Shown: positions 25,101 through 37,459, numbered from the stretch's first letter. The stretch: DNA of 64,000 nt from Caenorhabditis remanei (GCF_010183535.1 NC_071331.1:18042001-18106000), one strand, 5' to 3'. Made by a program: numbers and translations. Notes: generated by a model not told the origin, from the sequence alone.

Positions 25101-25649
25101 TTCATAGTCATTTTCCTGTAGTTTCTCATTCAGTTTCGTCTCTAAACTTGGAATATTCTTCGTATCTAATTGGCCTTCAATAGCCTCCGTCACATCTTTC
25201 AAATGTCGCCTTCTTGTATATTCACATTCTATTCCATTTATTGTGATTTTACTCGTGGATCCTGGAATCTCATTTGGAAGAAGCGACGATTCTCCAATAT
25301 GAAGATCCAAGTGATGAAGCGATTTTTCTAGAGGAAGTATGACCATTTCAGATCGAACATTGAAACTTCTCCTTTCTATCGAGAGATTCGAGATTTCTAC
25401 CTGAAAATAAATCAAGTTTGAAAACCATGCCTATTTATAACAAACCTGCTGTGAAAGCACTCGAAACTTTGATTTATCTCGAACTCCGGGCACATAATAT
25501 TTATCGGGAGCATCTACAACAGGAGGCGGAGCTTGAACATTGGGCGTTGAATTCGACGGCGTCGCTACCGTAGACGCATCACGTGGTTTTGGGGGAAACG
25601 GTTTAGCGAAACCGTTGACTCGTGTTCCGCTTCCATCATCACCATCCAT
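22131..25649 (-). CDS. taf-2: Transcription initiation factor TFIID subunit 2 (TAF2)
   Basis: Exons in coding order: 25446-25649, 24693-25400, 23367-24640, 23220-23315, 22497-23174, 22131-22449; 3,279 nt, 1,092 residues, a little shorter than typical TAF2 (about 1,200). TAF2 is the aminopeptidase-M1-fold subunit of TFIID that helps bind core promoter DNA. Visible family signs are the N-terminal beta domain (VEISNLSIERRSFNV), IGWAIGKF before the peptidase-like domain, and the region FFGCLISPGHWWHWWIP. That region takes the place of the catalytic HExxH helix, so zinc ligands are absent as expected for TAF2. HEAT-like helices follow. ATG lies just after a CTATTTCCAG acceptor. It starts 167 bp after the DUS3L stop, consistent with an operon. 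Its last exon is duplicated at 13140-13462. Confidence 0.9.
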
Positions 25650-25815
25650 ACTATATCTGGAAATAGAGAACTGGGGTTCGGATGTAAAAAGAGAAAAAGA
25701 GAGAGATTTGAAAGGATGGGGAACCTTTGAAAAGGAAAGACAAAATAAAATTTAAAAATTTATTGAAAGCAACAATGAGAGAAAACAGAACAATAAACAA
25801 TAAGAACTAAGAAAA

Positions 25816-27675
25816 CTAATAAGAGCTAGCCTTGTGCTTCGGAATGAACTGAAATCCTTCTGGAGTTGGACCTAAAAGCCTCTTTGAAATTTCAATCCAA
25901 TCGTCTGCTTTTTGAGAAGAGAGGAGTGTCTCCAACTCGTTTCTCCCTTGGTATCTTGGGGGACGATCGTTGATTCTTTGAGGAAGACGCTCGAGAATTC
26001 CAACAGGAATGTATCGACATTGGAATGAGAGAAATTCGAGAAGGAAACGACGAGTCCGTTCAACACCTGCATCATCGGATCCCCAGTGGTCGAGGCCGTA
26101 GTTGGTGAACTTTTTGAGTAGATCAAATCTCTCAGTGGCACTAATATCCCACGTCCGTCGCTCATCAATCTCTGTGAAAATCCATGGTTTGATGAGTGCA
26201 CCTCTTCCAATCATGATTCCATTCACCGGATGATTCTCCAATCTCTCATAGTAATCCTCCCAACTTAACACATCTCCACAAACCCAGAGAGGAACCGGTT
26301 TCGAAGCTTCAGCGACTGCATGAGTGTAATCCCAATTCGCCAGTTTCGTGTATCGTTGCTCTTTGCTACGTGGATGGAATGTGATAAGATCCGGACAATG
26401 CCACGGACTCTTTTTCATAAATTCAACGGTTTCCGGAGCTTTTAGAACTCCTTCTTTTTGACCGGTTCGGATCTGAAAACGACGGAAAATTGAGAATGAA
26501 GTCTTAAAAAGTTCTTGAAACAAACCTTAACTGTCATCGGACAGTCTCCTAATACACTTTTCGTTGCTGCCAATACTTCATAAAGCTTGTTCGGGCGACT
26601 CGGAAGAGCGCATCCACCTCCCTTTTGATTTACAACATCAATCGGACATCCCATATTGATATCCACGAAATCCACATCGAAATTCTCAACGACAATCTGC
26701 GCTGCTTTCGCCATTGTGTCAGCGAACCCACCAGCAAGCTGAACTCCGAAAATCTTTTCGGACGGATGACGTTTCAGAAGCGAATATTCAGAAGCTGCAC
26801 CCGATAGAATACTAGTAGCCAATGCCATTTCTCCACAAGTGATATCTGCTCCGTAATCTACACAAATTCTACGGAATGGCAGATTTCCAACAGTGGTAAG
26901 AGGAGCTAAATACTTCAAACCATCCAGTTTCTTCATATCTAACTTCCGTTCTTTTTCTTGCCACATTGATCCGATTGTCTCATTTTTGATAGATTCCAAC
27001 GCATTTTCAGACTTTTCGAATGGATAATCATGTTTTCGAAGAGCCACTTGAATCTTCATTGAGTGACAATTTGTTGTTGCTTCATATGGTTTCGATGGTG
27101 ATTTCTCGGTCTGTTTTCCATTTTCATCCAGATGAGCTGATCCGAAACGACAAGCGTAGCTGAATGGACAGGTGCCACGTGCATCGAAAAGAGGACACTC
27201 CGTATCGATATCAGCCGGTTTCTTTTCGAGAAACGCTGAAATATCGTGCTCGCAGTTGCATTTCTCACCGAATCTGAAGAAAAATAGAAATTGATAGTGG
27301 TATTCTTATTGAAAACTTACTTGCAAGCCACTGGTTGAATAACAGATGGACAGAGACGAACAGCAGATGCACGAATTCGAGTCTCCGCGTGCTTCATATC
27401 CTTTCTGAAATAATTCTCATTAGATTTTTATCTTTTCAGATTTTATTACCTTCTCGTCTTATTCATTCCTCGTCTCTCTCGTTTTGGTAGGGCTTGAACT
27501 TCAGCGGGCAGCTCGTGGTCTTCTTTCTAAATATTTAATTTATAAATTCATCAATCAACTTTCGCATTTCGGTTTAATTTCAAAGTTTACTTACTGGAAG
27601 AACAAATTCCTCTTTAATTGGTGCCACATTGATATCCCGTGAATCTTGAACCAGCTCCTCAGGAGTTTCCTTCAT
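25816..27675 (-). CDS. tRNA-dihydrouridine(47) synthase, DUS3L type
   Basis: Exons in coding order: 27595-27675, 27450-27526, 27321-27404, 26526-27273, 25816-26472. The enzyme reduces uridine to dihydrouridine in tRNA using FMN. Two CCCH zinc fingers come first (C-x8-C-x5-C-x3-H around CPSVIQPVACKFGEKC, then CPLFDARGTCPFSYAC...H), as in DUS3L but not other DUS families. The TIM barrel follows: YLAPLTTVGNLPFRRIC, then VDINMGCPIDVVNQKGGGCAL, which includes the active-site Cys, and later GIMIGRGALIKPWIF for flavin phosphate binding. It lies 137 bp after RPP21. The first ATG in a good context was chosen as start; a strong trans-splice acceptor before it is not obvious. Confidence 0.9.
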
Positions 27676-27811
27676 TTTAAACCTCCCTAATTGATTACAT
27701 TCGAAGTTTTGCAGTAGAAATGAGCAATGAGAGACTAAAAGTGGCAGACACCATTCGATATCGGACAAAAACGATGAGATTAAATGCAAATAATTTATTA
27801 AAATTTTAATA

Positions 27812-28311
27812 TCAACATTTAGAATCCATTTTCTCTTTGAGCTGCTTTCCGTACCCGTCTTTTGTCATATAATTCCGTTCTTTGTGACAATTCCCGCATT
27901 TTTCGGTGATTGATCCTCTCTGTTTCACAGATATTTCGGTCTTTTCATACTGAAAAATTGTATATTTTATTCCATATTAAATAAAATACTTACATTTCCA
28001 ACGAGAACCTCTCGACAATTTTTACAAAATTTTTGCTTCTGTTGTCTATCTAAATGAACCATTTCTGTGTCCATAACTTGTCGACATAATCTTGAAACGT
28101 GTCGACTTGTTTTGGAGAATCCGTCATTGTTTTTGACACCTGCAAACTGGAGTATTGATGTTTTATGCATTCAAAAATCAATTAACTCACCGAGTTTTGA
28201 GAGGAAAATTGCACATCGATGAAGATGTTCAGCACGTGCGTATCCCGGCTTGTTCTTTACATTTTTCTTTCCTTTGTTTTCTTTTGGGGTTTCTTTCTTC
28301 TTTCTACCCAT
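27812..28311 (-). CDS. RNase P subunit RPP21 (Rpr2/SNM1 family)
   Basis: Exons in coding order: 28201-28311, 27994-about 28138, 27812-27948 (approximate inner edges). A small basic protein that starts MGRKKKETPKENKGK. RPP21/Rpr2 proteins are zinc-ribbon subunits of RNase P, which removes 5' leaders from pre-tRNA. The two Cys knuckles are visible: FCKNC in exon 2 and KCGNC in exon 3, separated by VLVGNYEKTEISVKQRGS, with basic flanks. First gene of the minus-strand run; its start faces the TAF6 side across about 360 bp. Confidence 0.8.
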
Positions 28312-28673
28312 TTTTAATACAAAAAACGGGCTAGAAATCTTGTAAAATTGAGAGAACCGCCGTCGTCACTGACGAACATTATGTCTGCGTCTCTCCAATC
28401 CGCCCACTCTCTCGTCTGTTCTATAGGGCAAGCTTGCATACCCCCTCAAAACGCCATTCTACGACTTTCCCGCAGTTATACCGCATTAAAAGCAATGCTT
28501 ATTAATATGATTGAAGTACAAAAATACGAAAAAATCTTAAAATTGAACTGTCAGTATCATAAAAATGCATTTGTCACTAATATTGTTGACTTTTTGTCAA
28601 TTTTCTTCCCGTTTTTTTTCAAAACGAATAAAAGCTGAGCTTATTCAGGAGTTTCCTCAATCTTCAGGCTGAA
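28312..28673. promoter_or_regulatory. Bidirectional promoter region between RPP21 and TAF6 runs
   Basis: About 360 bp between two divergent gene runs. It contains a GC-richer, pyrimidine-rich stretch (28345-28440) against an AT-rich background and no supported ORF. That it serves both directions is inferred from position only. Confidence 0.45.
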
Positions 28674-29078
28674 ATGGAAATGAGGGTCGATGAGGGTCAT
28701 ATCGGAAATTTTATGGTCTTAAATTCCAGGTATTCAGCGATTTTTAATCAATTTTGTCATTTTTTATTTATTTCAGACTCGTAAAAATTAAAGAAACTCC
28801 GTCGAAAAGTGAAGAGGAAAAAAATGGATTGATTAAACAAATAGGAGAGAAATGTGTGCCGAAACAATTTATTCCAGTGCTGAAACGAGGTAATTTGAAT
28901 TTTTCTATTTAAAATAGTTTACACGAAGAAAAAGTATGGCGAACAGCGGGAATATGCTCAATTTAAAAAAATATCGATTTTATCTCAAATTAGTTACAGA
29001 AATGAAAGAAGAAGGATCCCAAACAGAAGATATATCAAAATCGAAGCGAAAATGCCCCGAGACGCGAGCACCGTCTGA
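28674..29078 (+). CDS. Candidate small basic protein overlapping the TAF6 start
   Basis: Exons 28674-28729, 28777-28889 and 28918-29078 join in phase to 109 codons. It begins MEMRVDEGHIGNFMVL, with KIKETPSKSEEEKNG in exon 2 and a very basic end. The first intron has good signals. The last exon uses a weak acceptor (aaaatag) and overlaps TAF6 codons in another frame, so it is doubtful. Without the second splice the frame ends a few codons into the intron. It could be an upstream operon gene or the real 5' part of something I do not recognise. Confidence 0.35.
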
Positions 29079-31600
29079 AATTCCAGTATCTGAACCAAAG
29101 CCATCTCCAACTCTCGATGACATCATCTCATTTATTTCTTCAACGTCCGCAGATTTTACAAATATATCAAAACAGTTGACACGAGAAGCAGCGAATGCAA
29201 TTGGTGGATGTACTCGATTAATTCTTCGAACCATTATTGAAAATGCAAAGACAAATGCTCTTCGAGAAAATCGACAAAGAATAGTGCCATCTGATGTAGA
29301 TCTTGCAATTTGTTCCGCTGAAATTAACAGTGATTTTACGTGCCCCCTTCTGAAACCTACTCCTGCAACAGATAGAATGTATTGGGGAAGGAAAATGACA
29401 AAACCCAAAAAGACTATTGGTGAGGCTTTGAAATGCTTAGTTTTTTATATAAATGATTGGTTGAATTTCAGACGCCAACTCGTCAGAAATCGTGTCTCAT
29501 GAACGGTTTTGTGATTCAATAATGATCAAAGATCATTGGTTAGTTGTAGACGGAGTTCAGCCATGTGTTCCTGAGAATGTGATTCCAACAGAAGTAAAAC
29601 AGAAATACCAAGAACAACAACAAGAAACACAGAGAGTTTTTGGCTACGGTGTTTCAGGCGTTAGAAAACAGATACCGGAGAAAAGGCCGACGACACAGAC
29701 GGTTTTAATGGTAAGCTGAATTTTGCTGAACATACCAGTACATGTTTTCATTGAGCTCCAGGAACATCAAGTGCTCTATGCAGAAATGACGAAGATTCTG
29801 ACGAACGGAAGTGCGTTGGAACGACAAAAAGTACTGGAGACTATTGAAACGGACACGGGATTTCAGTTTTTAGCTGGTCGATTTGTGATTTTAATAGCAG
29901 AAGGTGTGCGATTACACATTGGAACAAAGAATATACGTGGATTGGCGAATCTGCTGAAATTGGCGTGGAGTTTGATGAAGAATCCACATATTTGGTTAGA
30001 GAAATATGTAAGGATTAATTCAACAAGTAATTCAGAAGAAATCTCATTTCTATTTTCAGCTCTATGTTCTCGTTCCCTCACTTATATCATGCGTTGTGAG
30101 TAAAAGCATGGTTCCTATAGTGGATCCCGCCCGCGCTGGTCTCAAAACGAAAACCAGCACAGTCAACGTCGGAACTCCAGAATTAACTTCAGAAGATCGT
30201 GAGCGTATCATTCGAGATTTGGAATTCGAGTTCAAGTTGAGAGAATCGACCGGAAAATTGCTCGCTGAGCTCGCCTCAATATACAAAGATCAGAATTTAA
30301 GAGTTCGAATTATTCAAATGCTTCGAAAAGTTCTCACGGGAAACAAAGATCCTGTGGCGATTTATGGAGTTCTTTGTACATTTTTCGCTTTTGGAAGTCT
30401 TGTGAGTTTATCGCACTATGTATTTCATCTTTTTTTTCTAATTTTCAGACGATAAACACAGTAGTTCTTCCAAGAATGCACGATATTTTCTGCTCCCTCC
30501 AAGCTTCTCGCAATGATATCCCAACTGTGAAAGCGACAATGACTAAGCTGAGGAAGCTGTTAGTAGAAACTGAAATAGAGAGGATGGAAGTTATACAGAA
30601 TAAAACGATCGAGCTGATTATGGTTGGTTTTTGACTGAATAAAAAATCAGCTGAAAATCCACGTTTTTCCTGCAGAAAATCATCTTTGAAAATGAGATTT
30701 TCAATGAGCGAAAGCTCGCCGATCGAGACGCCTATGTCGCTTTGTATGCTGAATTTGGCGCACTATTCTATGAGTGAGTCATCAAATTTAGTGCAATAAT
30801 CTATCCATTTTCTTACTTTCAGCTACGCTTTAAATACAGGAATGATCAATGAAAACACGGGACACTTGAAAGTAAATCGACCCTCACTGCTCCTACAGCG
30901 AAAAGATTTTCGAATCGAGTTGGAGAAATTCAGAAGAGGGAGAAGGACAGTGCCAGCTCATCATCCTCACCATCAGCAGCGAAACCTTGCTATGATGGCG
31001 GACGATGATCTGCTGGATAATTTGCTGGATGATTCAAATCGACCATGGGCAAGAGCAGCAGCCCAAGTAGAAGAAACAGAACAGAATACGTGGAATTCTC
31101 AAGACAAAGATACTTTCCTTCGGAAACCAAAACTGTTTCTAGTAAGGAAAGAGAAAGATCAAGATGGAAAACTAGTTGCTTCCTTCATTAGACCATTAGA
31201 ATATGGTTATATGCCGAGTCTTCCCTCTACGAGAAGTCATCGAAGAGGATCTGCAGACGCCGCTCCCAATGAAACAGCTCCAAGAGAAAGTATCATTGGA
31301 CAGTCAATCTACGCATCGAGAGCATCTGATTCAGTTGTCGTTTCGAAAGAATCCGATGAAATCCTCAGAAGATTTGTGGCCAGAAGTGACGAGCAATCCG
31401 GTGCAATCATTTATGGGAGAAAGATGTTGATGACACCGCAAGGGAGATCCACTATAGATGATGAGATTGCGCAGGCGGCATCTCAACTGTCATCGGTTCG
31501 ACTTCGGAATTCTGTAGCCGCAAATCCATCTGCTGTCACGGTGGATGAAATGAGACGAGGGCGCTTTTTGCATCGTGCAGATAGACTCGATAATGTTTGA
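29002..31600 (+). CDS. taf-6.2: Transcription initiation factor TFIID subunit 6 (TAF6)
   Basis: Exons 29002-29419, 29472-29710, 29762-30007, 30060-30401, 30449-30622, 30676-30773, 30823-31600; 2,295 nt, 764 residues. TAF6 pairs with TAF9 through a histone fold inside TFIID and carries C-terminal HEAT repeats. The histone fold is at residues about 45-110 (ISKQLTREAANAIGGCTRL, then RQRIVPSDVDLAI). The family linker HWLVVDGVQPCVPEN follows. The HEAT region includes FVILIAEGVRLHIG and LEKYLYVLVPSLISCVVS. The last 250 residues are low-complexity and nematode-specific. ATG 29002 was chosen because an acceptor-like ttacag precedes it; an upstream in-frame ATG at 28936 is possible. The symbol follows my memory of C. 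elegans synteny with map-1. Confidence 0.85.
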
Positions 31601-32160
31601 AATATTTGGAGGTAAAAAGAGGGAAAAATCTGGAAATAAAAATAGTCTATTTCTCTAGATGTAATGCCCCAAAACTCCTCTGAACATTCATATTTTTAAT
31701 CCTGGCAGTGGACTAGTTTTTCATAAAGTTAGGTCATTCCTTTATTTAAACTCACCTCCAGATCGTTCTCTCTTTTTTCTTCTTCTTCGTTTTTATATTT
31801 CTAGGCACCAAACTCATCACTCTATTGTTATTTACCCTCCCTTTTTACCCTATGATCATTTCCAGATTTCTTTAATACATCGATCTCTTTCCTCCCCATA
31901 TGCCATTTTAGCCCCCGTATTCCCGATTTTACGTCTTATAATCGTTGTTTATTATTATCATTACCATGGAAAAAAGAATCCAATTAACACCAAAAGCATT
32001 ATGGTTTAAAAGAGATGTGATAAATATTTTGGCATTTTTATGATTATATTTTCTAATTTTCGTGATATTTTGTTCTTTTTTGTTATCTAGCTGGACTTTT
32101 ACAGTCTTATCTTTTTTGGCTTATTTCTAAACTTCTTTCCCAAGTTTTTGAGACATTCAG
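31601..32160. other. TAF6-MAP1 intercistronic region
   Basis: Pyrimidine-rich 3' UTR and spacer of 560 bp. No ORF. It ends in an acceptor (acattcag) placed directly before the MAP1 ATG, suggesting trans-splicing of MAP1. Confidence 0.5.
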
Positions 32161-33575
32161 ATGGAAAGCTTGGAAGGGAAAAAATGCATTGGATGTCAGA
32201 AGCCGGCGAAGCTTCGGTGTCCGACATGCATTAAAATGTCTCTTCCCGACGCGTATTTTTGTGATCAGGTACATTGAAAACCTACAAAAGTTGTAAACGA
32301 ATCGAGAAATTCCAGACATGCTTCAAAGCGTTCTGGCCGATTCACAAAATCTCGCACACCGATGTTTCTGGAGCTTATAATCCGTGGCCTTGTTATTCGG
32401 TAAGTTGGACATCACGACAAACAGGACGAAAACGTATTCCATTATTTTAGTTCACCGGTGCACTCCGCCCAGCACGTGTCACTGATCGTCGAACAGTTCC
32501 TGATCATATTCCTCGTCCAGATTATGCTCTACATCCACAAGGAGTATCACTCGAAGAACGCCAATCGAAGAGTGAAAGAATTATTAAAGTTCTAACTGAT
32601 GAGGAGAAAGAAGGCTTGAAAGTAGCTTGTAAACTCGGAAGAGAGTGCCTGAACGAGGCTGGACGAGCATGTGAACCAGGTGTGACTACTGACGAATTGG
32701 ATCGAGTTGTTCATGAGGCTGCAATCGAAAGAGACTGTTATCCGAGTCCCCTGGGATACTATAAGTTCCCGAAGAGTTGTTGTACTTCTGTCAATGAAGT
32801 CATTTGTCACGGAATTCCGGATATGAGAGTATTGGAAAATGGAGATCTTTGTAATGGTTAGTTGCTTGGTTCGAGATGAAATTCCTTATCAATGATCCCT
32901 CATTTTCAGTGGATGTGACTGTCTATCACCGTGGATTCCATGGAGATCTCAACGAAACATTCCTCGTTGGAGACAAAGTTGATGAAGAATCCCGGAAGCT
33001 TGTTCAAACGACATGGGAATGTCTTCAACAGGCAATCGCTATCGGTTTGTTCCCTTATAATCCTATTCATCCGAAATAAAATAATCTACTCTTCTAGTGA
33101 AACCTGGCGTGAAATTCCGAGAAATCGGCAACGTCATCCAGAAACACGCGAATGCCAACGGATTCTCGGTAGTCAAAGGATACTGTGGACACGGAATTCA
33201 TCGACTTTTCCACACGGCTCCGAATGTTCCACATTATGCAAGTGAGTGAATTGTCTACTTTTTTCCTTTTCCATATTTCATATTTTCAGAGAATAACGCG
33301 ACTGGCGTCATGAAGGCCGGCAACTCGTTCACCATCGAACCGATGATCAATGCTGGCACATTCCACGACGACAAATGGCCAGATGATTGGACTGCCGTTA
33401 CGGTACATTACCTTATTTCCAGCAATTCATATTTTAACATTCCTTTCAGAGAGACGGACGACGCTCTGCCCAATTCGAACAAACCCTTTTGGTTACTGAC
33501 ACTGGGTGCGAGATTCTGACGAAGAGAGATCAAAACCGCCCGTGGTTTATGGACCAAATTGCACAAAAGTACTGA
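32161..33575 (+). CDS. map-1: Methionine aminopeptidase 1 (MAP1)
   Basis: Exons 32161-32268, 32316-32399, 32451-32856, 32910-33044, 33098-33241, 33290-33402, 33450-33575; 1,116 nt, 371 residues, the usual length. Removes the initiator Met from nascent cytosolic proteins at the ribosome. The N-terminal zinc-finger segment is [15 protein letters not shown]...FCDQTCF...H. The M24 metallopeptidase core follows: [12 protein letters not shown] (His), [14 protein letters not shown] (two Asp ligands), [12 protein letters not shown] (His ligand), and FTIEPMI (Glu ligand), with a last metal-binding Glu in the terminal exon. ATG abuts a cag acceptor. Its 3' half is copied as a broken fragment near 41 kb. 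Confidence 0.93.
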
Positions 33576-33689
33576 GGGCGCCATTGCATTAGACATAATT
33601 GTTATCATTATATTTGAATTCGTAAATAAAGATTGCTTGTCCTTTTCAAACATTTTCTTTCCTTCTCTACCTCTATCAGGCGAAAATGA

Positions 33690-34000
33690 GCTCCTTACAG
33701 TAAAACCCGAAACGTTGAGTTTTTGCATTTCCAGGCACTGCGTGCTGATAATTCTCTATAAATATTTGTTTTTTCTTTGTTTCCAGATAAAAACAGTCTA
33801 GTCCTCCTGTTTTTAGTGAGTGATCCTAACGAATAATTCTGATTTTCTTCTTTTCCACCCGGTGAAATTGTGTATTTTTTGGAAATAAAAGAAACCCGAA
33901 CAATTGAATTTTTGCATTACCCGGGAAAAATTGCCGATAAAACATCGAGTTTCTGAATTGTTTAAGGCATATATAGGTTGGATCTTACAAAATTTGATTG
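33690..34000 (+). repeat. Dispersed repeat, copy 2
   Basis: Second copy of the repeat at 4850-5150, just after MAP1. Same orientation, no ORF. Confidence 0.7.
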
Positions 34001-34035
34001 AAAGAATCTTTTATTAAAACTTGGAAGATAAGAAT

Positions 34036-35431
34036 TTAACAGATAGTTGTAGTGAAAGTTGGAGAAGAATTACTGAAAAATTTGTTCTTGTAACGTTTCA
34101 TAAACGAATTGCTGTCATCAATTCTGGGAAGTGCTCTTTTAATAAATAAAACATTGATCAAGGGATAAAAAATTATATGAAGATCAATATAAAGTTGAAC
34201 CGCCAGTGAAACACCAATCTTAGGAAACATCAATAAATTCTTGATCAGTGTGACTGCGGCTATAACATAATAAATTAGAATGTATACATTGACGTAACTC
34301 TGAAAAAACCTGATTGAAGAAACTATGGGAAGCTGAACTTACAAATCCACAGGGCTTGTTGACAACTGCAAAAATTCTTGCTCTGAAATCTGCAAATGTG
34401 ATCAGGTTTTGAACTGAAAACTCTGTTTTTCTGAGTAGTGGTCTGGAAATAATTATGGTTTGTACATATGTTATAACCGGCGGGCAAAACTCACTGTAGC
34501 TTTTCTAGATAGTATTTCATGTCTATAAAACATGTGTTATGTTCAATGTGTATGTTTGGCATAGAACAAGCCGTGAAAACCATGCAAATAACTACGCATG
34601 ACATTATTTCATTCCAGTTATTCCAATATGTAGAGTATATTGAAAATCCAATTGAAAAAATGTAGATGAGTTGAGACATAATAACATATTTTGGGAATGA
34701 TCTCTGAAAATGGTTTTTTTGTTATTATATAAACATAATTTTTTAAGGAACTTACTGAAATTTTGTGAGCTTTCTCTAGTTCTTCCAATATCTTACTGTA
34801 ATACAATATCTCTTTTCTCTCCTTTTCCTCCAGAATTTCTTTATCAACTCGTTGCATCTCTTGTTCGAATAACTCCATAAATAATTCTTTATCCTTGTCC
34901 ATTAATTGCACAACCTGTATTATCGTAGGCTCAATTTCAAAAGTATTCTCATTTTTCAAGAATTCCGATCTTTGCTCGAGTAGAGTAGCTTCCGGTGAAG
35001 AGCCATCCGTGAGTGGTTTTATATCAATTCTTTAAAAAATTAAATTAAACAGAGTTCCATTAAGTTTCAACTAACTAACCTTCCATTTATTTGAGTTTCT
35101 TTCTTATTCGAACATCTTCTCAATTCACCAGCTTTCTCAAAATAATTCGAAACGCATTGAGCAGCCAATAGACCTAATTTTTCTTCATCAGTTAGCTCGG
35201 GTTTCGGGTTTGTTCCGTATTTGTCCACTTTCAGATTTCCTTCTTCTATCAATAGAATGTCTCCTTCCAGCATCTTCCGATCACTATTATCACTCGGATG
35301 AACAATTCTGGAACTCGATTTAAAAAAAAAATTAAAAAAAGGCTAACATTTTCAAAAACGAAATACCTTTTGATACTTTCTCCCATCCATTTTACCATTC
35401 CATGTAGACCTTTTTTGAATGTTTCTAACAT
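34036..35431 (-). CDS. Unrecognised multi-span membrane protein
   Basis: Exons in coding order: 35367-35431, 35080-35307, 34756-35029, 34495-34703, 34343-34442, 34036-34299; 1,140 nt, 379 residues, frame intact. The N-terminal 190 residues are hydrophilic and charged (KPELTDEEKLGLLAAQ; then a Glu/Lys-rich helix QEMQRVDKEILEEKERKE). About four hydrophobic segments follow: LIYIFSIGFSIYS, IMSCVVICMVFTAC, VNVYILIYYVIAAVTLI, and IIFYPLINVLFIK. The end resembles the last helices of nematode serpentine proteins, but the total is too short for one and I do not assign a family. All splice sites fit except a weak TTAAAG acceptor at exon 3. The ATG follows a TTTCCAG acceptor. Confidence 0.6.
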
Positions 35432-36303
35432 TTTTTTCTGGAAATACAAAGTTAAAATTAGCGTATTGATTGGAAAAAAGGCAAGGTGGTAACTCCAGTA
35501 GCAGCAAAAAGCCATGTAGGTCAACCAAGATCAAATAAAACTCTAATGAGAGTATGTTTGCTGTGAGATCATTGTTTGTTCTGGAGAGGTCAGCTTCTGT
35601 TCTGGTTGGGGACAATGCATACGGTCCAAACGCTTTTTGATGAATATGTAGGACAGGGTGGACACAGAGAAACTGAAGAGGAACTACCTGTAAGAGGTGG
35701 ATTTTTCCTTGAGACCTGTGCACAATGACAAAAAATCTCCCGTTTCACAAAAAAACACTATCGTAAACTTACGACGCCATCAATTGGAAATATTCTCAAA
35801 AACCGACTTTTCAGTCATAAATTTTAAAAGAAAGCAAAATTTTAAGATAAATTTTCCAACCAATCGTAGGATTTTAAAAATTTTGAAAAAAAATACTTCC
35901 TCGTATTATTCCTGAAATATTGCCTCCATGAGAATAGAACGTTCTTTGAGATCGAGACACTTCTTGGTGATTCCGTAGTTGGTGAAGTCATGTTTGGTTT
36001 TGTATCTGAAGTTATACTGAAAATCTGAAAATGTCCGCTTTTTCCGAAGGAGAAGATCCGAAGCAACTTTCCTATGCTCGAGGAAACATAATTGCCCCCC
36101 AATAGGTCAGACATTCAGTTTACTTCGGCCGACTAGACATGAGTGGTCCGGCACGAGGAAATAGATCAGATAAACGATACAGATACCGATATCTGTACGC
36201 AACGCGTCCACAACGCGCTCTGACTTCTACTCCATTCATGAGTAATCGACTTTTTGAAAAGATTTGAGTATTGCTACCTATTGTTATTACTAAAAACTTT
36301 ATC
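35432..36303. other. Intergenic; flank shared with other F-box genes
   Basis: No supported gene. From about 36130 the sequence is the reverse complement of the upstream flanks of the F-box genes near 9.8 and 20.9 kb, including the aacgcgtcc.caacgcgc segment. Confidence 0.45.
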
Positions 36304-37459
36304 ATGAAACCTGTTCGTGATTGTCGACCTATGAGAATATTGCATTTACCCATAATTATTCTATACAAAATAATGCTAAACTTAACTCCCGTTGAATTGT
36401 AAGTCATATGAAGTCGAAAAAGATAACAAATAATGTGTATTTTACTAATGTTTGCATATTCCAGAATTGACTTTTCGTTGCTTTCAAACCGGTGTCGTCT
36501 TGTTGTCAAATCTGCAGTTCGACGTGATTCATTCGAACTATGGGTTCGCTTTTTGAAAGTCCCACGAGTAGAGATATCCACGGATGAAGAACACTATGAT
36601 TTGGTGGAACCGTATTTGAATAGGACCTTCCAATATCTTGACTCCGCCATAACACTTGAAAAGTATTTCGAGAAATACGAATTAGTGAATGTTACTTGGG
36701 CTCAAGTATGGACAGACTATATTTGTAATACTCTAAACTGTGACATTGAATTTCTTGACTTTAAGCCCCGGGTCCTTTCCAGCTGTTGTAGAATGGCTAA
36801 AGAATCGCCAATTGTCAATACCCGAACTGTCTTTGGAGGGTTCCAATATCAGTAGTGAGGATCTTTCTTTAGTTTTTAGTGAGCTTGAGATCACAAACTC
36901 ATTGGATTTATCATTGCTACAAAAGTACGAAGTCAGACCGGATGAATTCAAGTTCAACATGAACTTCGTCGCTATCGAAGGATATCTTCCTCCACTGAAA
37001 TGGGTTACCTTAGACAGTATACTTGCTTCTAATTGCGTACACTTCTATCTTGGTTGTTCGGAATTCACAGATTTTGAGTTGAATCGGTTTTTAAAAGAAT
37101 GGGTGAATGGATCAAACAGCAGGATGAAATGTTTCTCAGTTGGAACGAAACAAGTAAATCGAGAGGCGTTAACTGATGGTTTGTCTGTTGAAGGGAGAGA
37201 TGCATCTGTGGTGAGAACCTACGAGAAGTGAGTTACTTTCTTTAACAGTGAAATTTCACTAAAGCAAGTTAGGTTATCAGTCTTGTCCAACTGAAAGATA
37301 ATGAAACTCAAATCTTCTTGTTTCAGCGATCACATGCATTGCCCACTTCAAATGAGAGGCGGAACAGACATTCGAAACTGTAATGAAAGATTGGGAACAT
37401 TCAGAATAGAAGAAGGACGTGGCGATTTTAAAACTTTTACTATGATTGTGTGGGAATAA
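36304..37459 (+). pseudogene. F-box/FTH-domain gene with a frameshift
   Basis: Exons 36304-36398, 36465-37227, 37327-37459. Exon 1 encodes MRILHLPIIILYKI (F-box), joining to ELIDFSLLSNRCR, and the terminal exon ends MIVWE. Within exon 2 the frame breaks at about 36765-36775. Before it the family pattern runs to CDIEFLDF; after it the match resumes one frame over with PGSFPAVVEWLKNRQ. A few residues expected between them are missing. Everything else is intact, so this is a young pseudogene or a sequencing error. It is nearest to the gene at 10609-11813 and lies in inverted orientation. Confidence 0.7.
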
